A stretch of 64,000 nt of DNA, taken from the NCBI GenBank assembly GCA_963580455.1, contig OY756968.1, positions 17,701,996-17,765,995 of the forward strand, in the 5' to 3' direction. Source of the stretch: Euonymus europaeus. Taxonomy: Eukaryota; Streptophyta; Magnoliopsida; Celastrales; Celastraceae. Under the pieces are notes generated by a model that searched no databases, was not told where the DNA came from, and saw only the letters and a list, made by a program, of their open reading frames with translations. Below are positions 11,871-22,168 of the stretch, piece after piece. The stretch's first letter is position 1; every line of letters starts with the position of its first letter. A program made the translations under genes and the position numbers.

Positions 11871-14041
11871 TGTGAAACCCCAACCCAAAATTTTTAGTTT
11901 TGAGTCGAAATACGGATGATCCGTGAGGTACGGAATCATAGAAAAATAGTTTTGGAGCTTGGTTCTGTAAATGGGGCATAACTTTTAGTATACATGTCCG
12001 TTTTGGGCCCGTAATATATCAAATCGAAGCTTGAACCGAGCCGGAAAATGAAAGTGAGAAAAACTGGGTTTCTGGAAAACAGGAACCGTCCGGATGGTTA
12101 AAACAGCCGTCCGGACGGTTTGTGAAGGAACTGGGGCAGATTCATTTTTAGAGAAAATTTTGGTGCTGTGAACAGTAGACCGTCCGGACGGTCTAACGAG
12201 GCGTTCGGACGGTTAAGCCTACGAGGTGGGCAAAGTGTTGAGAGAACAGTGAAGCGTCCGGACGGTCACTTGGGGCGTCCGGACGGTTATCGGGAAATCA
12301 GTTTTTAAGCCAATTTTTAGACATTTCTTCATATTTTCTTGGAGAAGTTCCCGACTAGAGAGAGAAAGTGAGAGAGAAGAAGAGAGAGAAGAAGATTTTG
12401 GCAAGAGATTGACTTGGAGATTGTGGATTGATGATCCTTGAAGCTAAGCAAGGAAGATTCAAGGTTGATTCAAGTGATTTGGTAAGTTTTTCTTAGTTTT
12501 TGGAAATTCTAGGTTTTTCTAGATTTGCTAGATTCTTGAAGAGTTGGGTGCTATGCTTTAGATATGTTGTTTATAGGTTGATTTTGGATGTTTATGTAGA
12601 TTGGTTTGTGTTTTGGAGTTGAGTTGAGCTTGGAGTGAGTTGGAGGATTTTTGGAAGAAATTTCTAGAGAGAGAAGTAAGTGATTTCGAGTTTATTGATT
12701 TTCATTGATGTTTATATGAGTTGTGGTTGATATATTGATGCATGTGAGGGTTCGGTTACGCCACATTGTAGGTTTGGGCAAACCGAAACCCTAGGAACGA
12801 AATTTGGGAAATTGTGGTAAATTGCTCGACACGAGGTAGGGGATCTCCAACCATACTTTCTATCGTTCATTTTCGATATGTAAAGAGCTTTTCGATTCCT
12901 CATTGGTCGTTCCATTTGTGTTTCCGCCTTAATTGCTCCTAAGGGGAAACGAACCCTAATTGTGATTCTTGTTGATTCTTGATGTTGCATGACCCGAGTG
13001 TGTGTGTTCCATCTCCTATGGACACGATGTGATTTCCGTTCATGCATCATGGTAGTTATGTATATATATATGTAGGTTGTTCATATATATATCTATTCAG
13101 CATGTCATGACATAATGCATTAGAGTTGCATGGGGGACCGGGTATGGACTCGGGAACCTTTAGGTTTCTTGAAAGCTACTTGGGGGGATGACGAGGTGAT
13201 GAGAGTTACCACTGAGTCATGTGAATTCCAAGTAGGATAACGCACTAGGGGTAAGGTCAAGAGTGACTTGCCTTGTGGGGTGCGGGCATGATAGGTTCAC
13301 GCAACCGGATGATCCTAGGAGTGGTTGGTTGTGGTGAGCTTGCTCCCGTGCAATATTTCATTGAGTTGCAATGATATTGTGGTTGTTATGCTCCGAAAGG
13401 GTTATCCGGGTAAATGTTGATGTGAATTGTTGAGTATACGTTCATGTGGTAGGAACATATTGATGCATTACTTTCCTTTGGTTCAGCTTATATTGATGTT
13501 TACTTCATACCCTACTGAGCTTCTAGCTCACTCCTTTACTTTCTTCCTTCCACAGGAGACACTGGTACAGGTACTGGTGCTGCGGATCGGTGAGCAGGTC
13601 ATGACATGGATGGCCCTGGATAGAATAGGGTGCTAGAGATATACTCTATGCATGTGGGTGTATGTAGTATATCTATGTTGAGAGAATATAACCATTTGGC
13701 ACGGTGGTGCTTGTATGTAGATGTAGATGTTGATATATGGTTATATTTGATGTGTTATAAATCTGTGTGATGATTTATATGTGATGCCATCAGTTTGTGC
13801 ATGCTGGTAGTGGATGGCCTGAGGCCTAGGGTCAGGATTGCATGTGGTTGAGGCCCGAGGCCTATGTTTGCTAGGTTGCTAGTGTGATGTTGTTGTTGCT
13901 GCGTTTCTGATGCAGGTGGGCGCTCTCCGATATACGGGGAGGTGCCGCCGGATTTCTGGTTGATCCCGGATGTTCACACTAGTGACCTAAGAAGGGTGCG
14001 GAGAGAGCACCCAGTCGCGTCTCCGGAAACGGGGCGTGACA
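11871..14041 (+). repeat. 3' LTR of the gypsy element
   Basis: 2,171 bp, the same ends as the 5' LTR, about 17 substitutions and no indel against it by eye. Followed by CCTTA (14042-14046), the second target-duplication copy, after which the MULE exon resumes. Confidence 0.95.
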
Positions 14042-15607
14042 CCTTATGTGGGAGAGCGTAGAAATTCAAGCAGAAGGGGGTGAAAATTGACTTCTACAGC
14101 CTCGTAGGGTTCCCTTATGCCTTTCAGGTATTTTCCATGAAAAGCTGAATGTTTTGGTTTGGAATAGTTACTTACTTCATTTAGAACTTAATTTTGTGGG
14201 TTGAGAACCAATGTAGGCCTGTTTAGAATATTTAGTGTTTACACATTAAAACGTCTTGTTTATATTTATTGAAATTAGACACTTGGAACATTATTTTGCT
14301 TCAGATATGGGCTTATGAGGCTGTCCCACAATTGGGTGAAACTTTTGCTGTGAAGGATGAAGACCAACATCCACGGATGTTGAAGTGGTCTCCAACTGTA
14401 TCTCCCAAGCCTGCTGCAATTGATCATGTGCTTGACAATGATGAGTTTGACGTGCATGAAAGTCTGTTACCCTCATTGGCTGAGATGGAGGAGCAATACA
14501 CACGGTTGATTGATGTCAGTGTATGCATAAGTGTAAAGCCGCCAGTGTTTAAGGCTTCAAAGCACAAAAAGCAAACCCATCAACCTGAAAGTCTCAAAGA
14601 AGACGCAAAAAATGAAGCATCGCTGGTGTGTATAAATGATATGATGTGTTATACATATTTTGTAACACTTTTTGCAAGAGCATCTTTCAGTTTAAAAGTA
14701 TTATTTTTCAGTTGTTTATAAGTATTATATGTCTGTTGAGAATAATTTTATTTTATTTTGGGACAACTTGTTTTTACATTGGATCAATTTGCTTTTTTGA
14801 TTGGAACATTTTCACTTATGTTGAGAATAGATTTTTTATGTTTGGCGTAGTACAACTTATGTTGATAACAATCTATTTATGTTGACAACAGTGTCATATT
14901 CTTTTTGGAACAGTTTAACTTTTGTTGATATTTTCTCTTATTATGTTTAGAAGATTTGGTTCTAAATTTTTTTCTTTCTTTGAGGATCAGTTTCATTTAT
15001 GAAATGTTAATTACAGGGTGATTCGGTTAATGAAATTGGGAAGACCATATCTCAAAATTTTTTAGCCTTGGAGAAGAGATTGGATAAGAAACTGGAACTA
15101 AAAGGAAGAATGATATTGAGAAAAATGGATGAGGTGAATAGAGAGATTCAATCTCTTGTCAGAGGTGAAGAAAAGGATACCGTGTCGGAGAAAAAGGCGA
15201 AGAATCTCGATAAGGTGGAGAAGTTGAAGAAGATTGAGAAGGTGGCCAATGTGAAGAAGGTGAAGAAGATGGGGAGTGTGGTAGTGGAGAATAGGAGTAC
15301 AGAGAAGAAGGCATATCCAAAATATACTTCAAAGGCCACACCAAAGAAGAGGACCCCTAACCCTAGTGTGATGTTTGAAAAGAGGACATCACCAAGGTTT
15401 GTTCGACCACATTTTGCTAAAGCAGCTGAACTAACTCTACAAGAAGAGTTCGGAAGGATAAAAACATTGAAGAAGAGAAAGGTGATGAGGGAGGACCAGA
15501 TAAAGAAGAAGGAGGCTGACAATATACTGGAAGAGGTGATAAAGAGTGTGGAGGAGGAGTTTCCTGATGACAATGTTGGTGGGAATGTAGCAACAGAAGA
15601 TGAAGAG

Positions 15608-15783
15608 AAGATAGTCCAAAGTAAGACTGCGGAAGCGAAAAATGCGGATAAGGTAGTCCAAACTGAGACTGTGGAAGCAGGAGATGCGGAGAAGGTAGTC
15701 CAAAGTGAGACTGTGGAAGCAGGAGATGCGGAGAAGGTAGTTCAAAGTGATCCAGTTGAAGCAGATGATAAAGAGAAGGTAGC
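15608..15783 (+). repeat. 54-bp in-frame coding repeat in the MULE passenger gene
   Basis: Three to four tandem copies of a 54-bp unit encoding an 18-residue block of the type KVVQ(S/T)ETVEAGDAE. Two middle copies are nearly identical, showing recent expansion. The region is highly charged, without Cys or Trp, and likely disordered or coiled coil between the DUF1985 region and the peptidase. Confidence 0.85.
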
Positions 15784-16273
15784 AAATGTTAGTCTATCAA
15801 CTGATCTTACTCTATACACGCCACCGAAGCCGTTATCAGTAGATACATCATATGTGATCGCCAGTCCCGAGTTAAAAGAGTTTTTAAGTAAGATAGCCAT
15901 ACCTAATGATGCAATGCAAGTAGGGCCAAAGAGGGTTGATAAGGTTAGCAAGTATCACATGTCTCCATACACTGATCCCACTTCCAAGAGACCTAAAGGC
16001 CCCGACTGAGCTACAAATTAAATTCAATCCGGAACGAGGATTGGCTGCTGAGTTGGAGGAAGAATTTGATTATTTTTACAAAAATATGATGGATAACGAT
16101 ACATTTCAGTTATCAACTTGTGAGATGAACAAAAAATGGTTTACTGAGCTCATGACCGAGGAGAGTTGGTTAAGTGACACGGTATGGGCATCCAATTTTA
16201 CGTTGTTTTCCTGTTACTGTTATTCATTTAATTAGTTTGTAGCTGAAATAAGTTATGTCAATTTTTTATGCAG

Positions 16274-17130
16274 CATTTGGATACGTCCATATACTATATG
16301 CTGATTAGGAAAGCAAAATTCCCCACTGTCTTCCTCAGAAATGCCATATTATGAATACAACATTCGCTGTAAGTTCCTCTTACAATTATTAATAATATTA
16401 TGTCTTTGCGCACTATGTTTAGAATAATTAGAACTTGGTTTAGAATAGTTATTAGTTTCATTTATAATAGTTTATTTTTTGTTTGGAATGGTCATGTTTG
16501 TAGTATCATTTGATGTGTTCTTTTACTGTTCCAGTTGTACATGACTCTTAGATAGTCCATATTCCAGAAGAATGCCGATCCAGCGCACTGGGACAAAGAC
16601 GATAGACTTCACAACATTGTTCGTGGTTTTAGGGACAATGTTTCCTGGTTGAGGTTGGATAAAGTCTACATTCCATTCAATATCAACAGAGACCACTGGA
16701 TAGCATTGATGGTCAACATGAAAGACAGACAAATAATTGTGTTCGACTCCCTCAAAAGCCATGTTAGGGCTGCAAAATTTAACTCCGAAACTGAGCCATT
16801 TCGGACACTCCTACCTAAGGTATTACTGCGAGCAAGAATAATATCAGGAAAAAATGAGGGTAAATGGAAAGTTCAGAGGGCAGACTACGTACCACAGCAA
16901 CTAAATGGGTGCGTATTAATTACATTCAAATAGCTCTTAAAATATATTTCCCAAAAAAAGCTTCACTAATGTACTTATTTTTTAGGTTGGACTACGGGGT
17001 TTTCTGCATTAAAGTCATAGAGCTACTATCTGTAGGCATTCCTTTATCGATCCTAAAAGCGAATGACATGAACAAATACAGGAAGCTAATGGCGGTTGAG
17101 AATTGGCTGGGCCAATGGGGTTGCGGATAA
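16274..17130 (+). pseudogene. Ulp1-type C48 peptidase exons, catalytic Cys lost
   Basis: Exons 16274-16368, 16535-16908 and 16986-17130 (introns GT...AG, the last only 77 bp). The order HLDTSIYYML, then DHWIALMVN, then IVFDSL, then VPQQLNG, then LDYGVF fits the C48 fold. The expected triad is His (in DHW, about 16691), Asp (in FDS, about 16745), an oxyanion Gln (PQQ), and Cys in the D-C-G-V-F motif. Here that position reads D-Y-G-V-F (about 16993-16995), so the nucleophile is Tyr. The first exon needs a frameshift to stay open near 16345 and the second has TAG at 16553. A peptidase activity is therefore not expected. The neighbouring, oppositely oriented transposase ends about 0.7 kb further on. 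Confidence 0.85.
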
Positions 17131-17849
17131 TGATTTCTTAATTTAGTTTAAAGCAATTCTACTCTAGTTTTTAATTGTTCTTCTTTAGTTTAGAGTAATT
17201 TCTTAATATAGTTTAGAACAATGCTACTCTAGTTTTTAATTGGTATTCTTTAGTTTAGAGTGGCTCATTTGGCTTAGATTACTTATACTGTTCATTTGAC
17301 TTTTAACTAGCGTTAATGTTGTTTAGAACATTAGGTTTTCTGGACAGAATATTTCGCTTTTAGTTTTTAATGATGAAAGTTTCGTTTACACTACTACAGG
17401 AGACCTGTAAAATTCTCTCACTTCATAACATAGGAACATGCACCAGGGGAACATTAAAACAAGAATTTAGAAGATAGATAACAGACATTTTATCCTAGCA
17501 CTCTACTTTCATACCATAGTATCCACTATCCAGCCTTGTGTTCACATACATTCATTGGATCTCTCAATCCACATTACGACATTGTCTGACAACCCTCTTA
17601 CAAATGTGTACGAATTTGTTCTTAAAAACAAACAGGGATTGTTGGGTACAGGAAAAAAAATCTCTTACTAAATGAATAACATTAGGTGTTGCGCATTTCA
17701 ACACCCACCACACCTCAGCTCTATACATCATTTGTATTCCATGATTACCTGTTGAATAAGTATTTAGTAGATTAGCCATGACATTATGGTTCAAAGTATG
17801 GACTCAATTTTTTTTTAAAAAAAACAAATCTCTCTTTCGGAGGACATAC
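17131..17849. other. region between the convergent MULE genes
   Basis: No coding evidence. The left part (to about 17340) is rich in GTTTAGA(A/G) on the + strand. From about 17990 onward the same motif appears only as TTCTAAAC, that is, on the - strand. The switch in motif direction therefore falls between the two gene ends. A run of A/T at 17809-17824 is also present. Confidence 0.6.
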
Positions 17850-18412
17850 TTATTTGTTGAATGCAATGGCGTGGCCTCTTTACATGTCTGCCGGTTGTGA
17901 CCATGTTGTCTGCACCTGCCACAGCGCCTAGACGATTGTGTCTCCCCTGTGCATTGGGCAACAATTAATATTCAAATCCACACAGTTTCATAGTTGTTCC
18001 AAACATAATGAAAACTATTCTAAACCGACAGAAAACTCTTCTAAATTGACAGAAAACTCCGAATATAGTGGGATATATTCTTGACATAATCAAACCTGTT
18101 CCAAACGTAATGAAAACTATTTTCACCTGAATAAAAACTATTTTAAGCTGAATAAAAAGTAAAAAATCGCGTGAACCAGATTCGGAAAATAATGTGATTT
18201 ATTCTAAACATAATGAAACCTGTTCCAAACATAATTAAACTTATTGTAAACTGAATAAAAAAGATTCTCAATTGAATTAAAAGTTAAAAAATTATGTGAA
18301 ACCAATTCTAAATATAATGGTATATATTCCAAAAGTAAACAACCATTCCAAATGTTAAAAATACTATGTTAAACACAGAAAACTAACCTCTTGATGGTAT
18401 TCTACTAATTTT

Positions 18413-19525
18413 TCATCTACCAACTCGAATGACGCGTTTTGGAGGTAACGGACAAACAACATCCTCAACTACCACAGTCTCATCAGTGCTGACTACAGGG
18501 TAGATGGGCTCTGCATAAGCCAGGAGGAGCATGTCTGTCGTATAGTACTTTGAGCACAAAGGCGTCGTCGATAAATTCCTAGCTGAAATTGCAGCGCAAG
18601 CATGGGTGCAAGGAAGATGATCAATGTCAAATACCCTGCAAGAGCAGGTTTTGCGTTGCAAATCCACTTGCCCTCTAAGGTCATCATCCCTAACATGGTA
18701 CTCGTGGACACTGATGGGTTCAATTGTCATTCGACTAGCTTTCACTCGTCGAGCTTTCAAGACATCTTCATAGAAGTCTATGAGATCATTTTTCATGGCA
18801 AGTGCTTTTTCTCGATGCTCATGAAACCATCTCTGTAGCATTTCAACTAGGTACTTCATCAACTTCGTTATTGGTAACAAGTAAGCCTCTTTCAGAACCC
18901 CATTTACGCTCTTAGCAATGTTAGTTGTCATGATGGTATAACGACCCACAGGGCAATATGCCCTGGCCCATCTCTCAAAGCCTGCAGCTTCCAAATACGT
19001 ATACACCTTCCCGTCTTCAAATTGCCTCAATTGGCACATTAAATGTTGGAACTCTGACACCAAATAACACTTAGCAGCCTTAAAGAAAATATTAATAGCA
19101 TATTCAGGGTACCTTTTCGCCTTCATATTTTGTCCAATGTGATACATACAGGCCCCATGGAATACTTCGGGGAAAACACGCTTTACGCCATTCTCTATGT
19201 TTTTATTTCGGTCTGATATAATAGCCAAATTGGTTATAGTGCCGATTGCTCCACGTAGTTTGTCGAAGAACCACCCCCACGAGGCATCGTTTTCCGAATC
19301 ACCAATTCTGAAGGCCAATGGGTAAATTTGGTTATTGCCATCAAGGGCATTGGCAAGTAAAAGCACCCTCTTAAACTTGCTCTTAAGATGAGTTGCATCA
19401 ACACATAGTATAGGCCGCATGCACATAGTAAACCCTCTTACACAAGGACCGAGTGCCAAAAAGAAAAATTTAAATCGATTTTGAGAGTCATATTCAATGT
19501 GACCTGGTGCACATTGAAAATAAGA
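18413..19525 (-). pseudogene. MULE transposase catalytic exon with SWIM zinc finger
   Basis: An open stretch of 348 codons from 19459, extended upstream in frame to about 19525 (HIEYDSQNRF before FFFLALGP). Domain order: MULE DDE core with the first Asp in PILCVDATHLK, the second in LAIISDRNK, a central CMYHIGQNMK, then a SWIM-type zinc finger CSCRVFDIDHLPCTHACAA (CxC...CxH) near residue 280. This is the best-kept part of the MULE: it has no internal stop. It still lacks its own start and depends on the broken 5' exons. Confidence 0.9.
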
Positions 19526-19559
19526 CGAATCTCAAAAGAACATAAGACCATTTTATAAC

Positions 19560-20145
19560 CATTCTTAACAAAAACCTACATTATTCTAAACAGGTTCCAC
19601 ACAACTCCAAACATAAACTACACAGTTATAAACAAAAGTAATACTATTATAATAACCATTCTTAACAAGAACCTAAATTATTCTAAATAGGTTTCACATA
19701 ACTCCAAACAGAAACTACACAGTTATAAACAAAAGTAATACTACTATAATAATCATTCTTAACAAGAACCTACATTATTCTAAACAGGTTTCACACAACT
19801 CCAAACAGAAACTACAATAATAAACAAAAGTAATACTATTATAATAATCATTCTTAAACGAAATCTACATTATTCTAAACAGGTTTCACGCAACTCCAAA
19901 CAGAAACTACACAGTTATAAACAAAAGTAATACTATTATAATAACCATTCTTAACAAGAACCTACATTATTCTAAACAGGTTTCACACAACTCCAAACAG
20001 AAACTACAGTAATAAATAAAAGTAATACTATTATAATAACCATTCTTAAAAGAAATCTACATTATTCTAAACAGGTTTCACACAACTCCAAACAGAAACT
20101 ACACAATTGTAAAGAAAAGTAATACTATTATAATCAGAATGACAA
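19560..20145. repeat. six-copy 95-97 bp tandem repeat in a transposase intron
   Basis: Units start with CATTCTTAA at 19560, 19657, 19754, 19849, 19946 and 20041. Each contains ATTATTCTAAACAGGTTTCAC, AACTCCAAACAGAAACTAC and AAAAGTAATACTATTATAAT. The array lies in the intron between the NPG end of the DNA-binding exon (about 20190) and the catalytic exon (19525). It is built around the same TTCTAAAC motif that is scattered through the other introns. Confidence 0.93.
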
Positions 20146-22041
20146 TTATTCTAAACATAATTTTAAAATGGAGCAGTATTACACGTACCTGGATTTTTTG
20201 ACTCGATTATCTTACAAAATGTTGGCAGCTGAGCATATCCTTCTTTTGCAGTACCATATATAGAATTAAGGGCACACTCCCTAGCCTTCCACCCCTTCTA
20301 GTAGCTACACTTGACGCCATTTTCCTTCTGAAAATCTTGAATGACGTCATTGGGCGTATAAATTCGACCAACTTTCTCATATTTAGACTTTATACAGTCA
20401 CCAATCAATGAGCTTGTTGCTTGTCGATTATCAGTGAAAGTCAGACAATTAGACGAGACAAGAACATCACGAAACTTCTTAATGTGAAATAAAGAAACAT
20501 CTTTCATTGCAGTGGCTCGCATCCACCAGTTGCATTAATCAACACAGCATCAAACCACAAATAATGTTTTGGTATACTTGAGAACTTTGAATTGAAAGTG
20601 TTTATTCACCGCATACTTGCACAGCCTTTTATGCAAGATCTTCTTCTCCGTAAAAATGTCACCAACTCTCATAACCTCGGCACTTCCATCAGACTCAACA
20701 TTGGACTCAATTGCACGATTGACCGAAGGATTGCTGGGGCAAGAATGAGATGTATTTGTTGCCTGATTATTTCGGCCATTATTATGATCTTTGACTGCAT
20801 AATCAACTTCCTCAAGGAATGCATCATTGACTACGTCATCAGATATATCATAGGCTGCCTCATGAGTTTGATCATCAAAATCATCATCATACAGTTCAAT
20901 AGTAGGTTCATTGTTATGTGGTTCTATTCCATCAATGTCTGGCAGTGTCTTTTTGTTTCTATTGAAACCAAGACCAGGAAATTCTTCTATTCCTTCTACA
21001 AATTATGCACGTCATCCTTATGTTGGATATTTGATAAATTATCCCCGAAATCATCAATTCTGCCTCCAATATTAGAAGATATGCACAGAGATATAGCCAG
21101 AATACTTCTATCCATATTACACCAAACGAAACAGTGAACATCATCGTCTCCTTCGATCTCAACCGGCTCGGTAGGACAACGCACATTGTAAAGGTACTTC
21201 ATCTGAATATCATTATGCTGCAGCTTTGTAATATCACGAACTTTATCGACTAATTCACAATAAGAAATAAACTCTGAGACTATGATAGCCTTGCTTTTCC
21301 CACCTTTATATGTGTAGTGCGTGTCATTTTTTTCCCACTTTCTAAAATACTGAATCAAAATGCTCACCACTTTCATTCCTTCAAAAAATGAACAATATAT
21401 TCCCAATGGATCATTTTGCACAAGGACACAAAATAAAAACATTATTCTAAACATAATTATACTATACTAAATAGAATATATACTATTCTAAACACAAGTT
21501 TACTCTGTTCTAAACTAAAACTTCACATAATGCTAGTCTTCTAAACATCATATAACAACTGCTTTCTCAACCCGTAGCCCAGAACTCAAAATCAGTCATA
21601 ACGTAGAAAAGTATCGTGCATTGCTTCAAAATTTTCCTATATGCAGCACACAACTACACGGTTTCCATGAACCCAACATAATGAAGACATCCACTTTATA
21701 CAAACCAACTAATAAACATAATGCATTACAGATTAGGGTTCAATATCTGACCTGTAGTAAAAACGAATCTCGAGCTTCAAATCCGAATTCAAAAACTAAG
21801 AAGACCGTCGGAATCAGAGCTAGAGCTCAAAAACTTTTACGCCATTCAAGTCGAAGGATAATGTAGAGGAGAAGTTGTCCAAAATCACAACTCGAGCTTC
21901 GATTTCATGGTCGAAAATCGATATTCGGCGGCATGCTGTCCATACGCATCGGGAAGGAGAAAGAACGGAGGAGCTCGAGGAAAGAGCTGCGAGAGAATTT
22001 TACAAATTGGGAAAGTTGCTGGAATTGGGAATTAACAAATA

Positions 22042-22159
22042 GTGGAAGGAGGGTATATGAGACATTTCCTTTGTCAAAAAGGTTATAAGTTAAGTTTTTT
22101 TTAAAAAGGGTTAGTTAGCAAAAACAGTTTTGTTTTTGAGTCATTTTGCCAAATTTCCC
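22042..22159 (-). repeat. MULE right terminal inverted repeat
   Basis: Reverse complement starts GGGAAATTTGGCAAAATGA, one mismatch to the left end in the first 19 bases, and continues to match the left repeat for about 120 bases. Directly followed by TAGAGGGAT. Confidence 0.92.
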
Positions 22160-22168
22160 TAGAGGGAT
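22160..22168. repeat. 9-bp target-site duplication of the MULE, right copy
   Basis: TAGAGGGAT, identical to 3884-3892. Confidence 0.93.

Larger units (their letters stand above)
5484..14041 (+). mobile_element. Ty3/gypsy chromovirus, Tekay/Del-like, full length but dead
   Basis: An 8,558-bp element with two 2,171-bp LTRs, a tRNA-Met-type primer site, a purine tract, gag and pol in the order protease, RT, RNase H, integrase, and a chromodomain-like C-terminus. The 5-bp duplication CCTTA proves it inserted into exon 2 of the MULE passenger gene. By eye the two LTRs differ at about 17 positions with no indels (about 0.8 percent), mostly transitions, so the insertion is fairly recent. The coding region is far more damaged than the LTRs: gag is deleted, six in-frame stops interrupt pol, and a 34-bp duplication shifts the frame. 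The Tekay assignment rests on the integrase C-terminal style and is tentative. Confidence 0.95.
4100..17130 (+). pseudogene. DUF1985 + Ulp1-like (C48 peptidase) MULE passenger gene, disrupted
   Basis: Multi-exon gene read from splice signals and family motifs. Exon 1 is 4100-4240 (ATG, donor GTAAGA). Exon 2 starts at 4832 after TTTGCAG and continues across the gypsy insertion (5479-14046) to 14127; it encodes a DUF1985-like region with FGRFLQI, TFSIREFNLITGL and FPWGRLSF. Exon 3 is 14305-14625 (IWAYEAVPQ...). Exon 4 is 15017-16181, Lys/Glu-rich and probably coiled coil, with an 18-residue repeat. The peptidase exons follow at 16274-17130. All the introns named start with GT and end with AG. 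In such proteins DUF1985 and the Ulp1 fold occur together; Ulp1 enzymes process SUMO, but the passenger's own substrate is unknown. Damage: a TAG at about 4958, a frameshift near 5160 at a short TTGCCGGAAT duplication, a frameshift near 15990, stops at about 16350 and 16553, and the 8.6-kb insertion. The catalytic Cys is missing. It cannot make the original protein. Confidence 0.85.
17850..21454 (-). pseudogene. MuDR/MULE transposase gene, decayed
   Basis: Read on the minus strand. The N-terminal part (about 21454 to 21000) has YKGGKSKAIIV and IEGDDDVHCFV, a block typical of MULE transposase N-termini. An acidic linker follows. A MuDR-type DNA-binding region lies at about 20690-20190 (VGDIFTEKKIL, CNWWMRATAMKD, YTPNDVIQDF). 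The DDE catalytic exon is at about 19525-18413, and a separate 3' exon near 17950-17860 encodes a CCHC knuckle (CGRCRQHGHNRQTC). Defects include a stop at about 20301 (Y-stop-KGW where relatives have Trp; TGG to TAG), stops near 20550, and at least one frameshift between 21000 and 20950. The transposase would bind the element's terminal repeats and cut and join DNA in the nucleus. It is convergent with the passenger gene. Confidence 0.88.
3893..22159. mobile_element. Mutator-like element (MULE) with Ulp1-type passenger gene, Kaonashi-like
   Basis: The element is defined by long terminal inverted repeats (3893-4012 and 22042-22159) and a perfect 9-bp target duplication. It is 18,267 bp long, of which 8,563 bp is a later gypsy insertion plus its duplicated target, so the original MULE was about 9.7 kb. 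It carries two convergent genes: a DUF1985/Ulp1-like gene on + (4100-17130) and a MuDR/MULE transposase gene on - (about 21454 to 17850). MULEs that carry Ulp1-like genes are known in plants (Kaonashi in Arabidopsis, similar elements in melon). Both genes here have stops and frameshifts, so this copy is not autonomous. The termini are still recognisable and could in principle be acted on by a transposase made elsewhere. Confidence 0.93.

Noticed and set aside
19560..20145. CRISPR-like array
   Set aside because: The repeats are directly tandem without unique spacers and the DNA is plant nuclear.
20592..21137. 181-codon + strand frame
   Set aside because: Antisense to the transposase DNA-binding region, which has clear family motifs on the minus strand.
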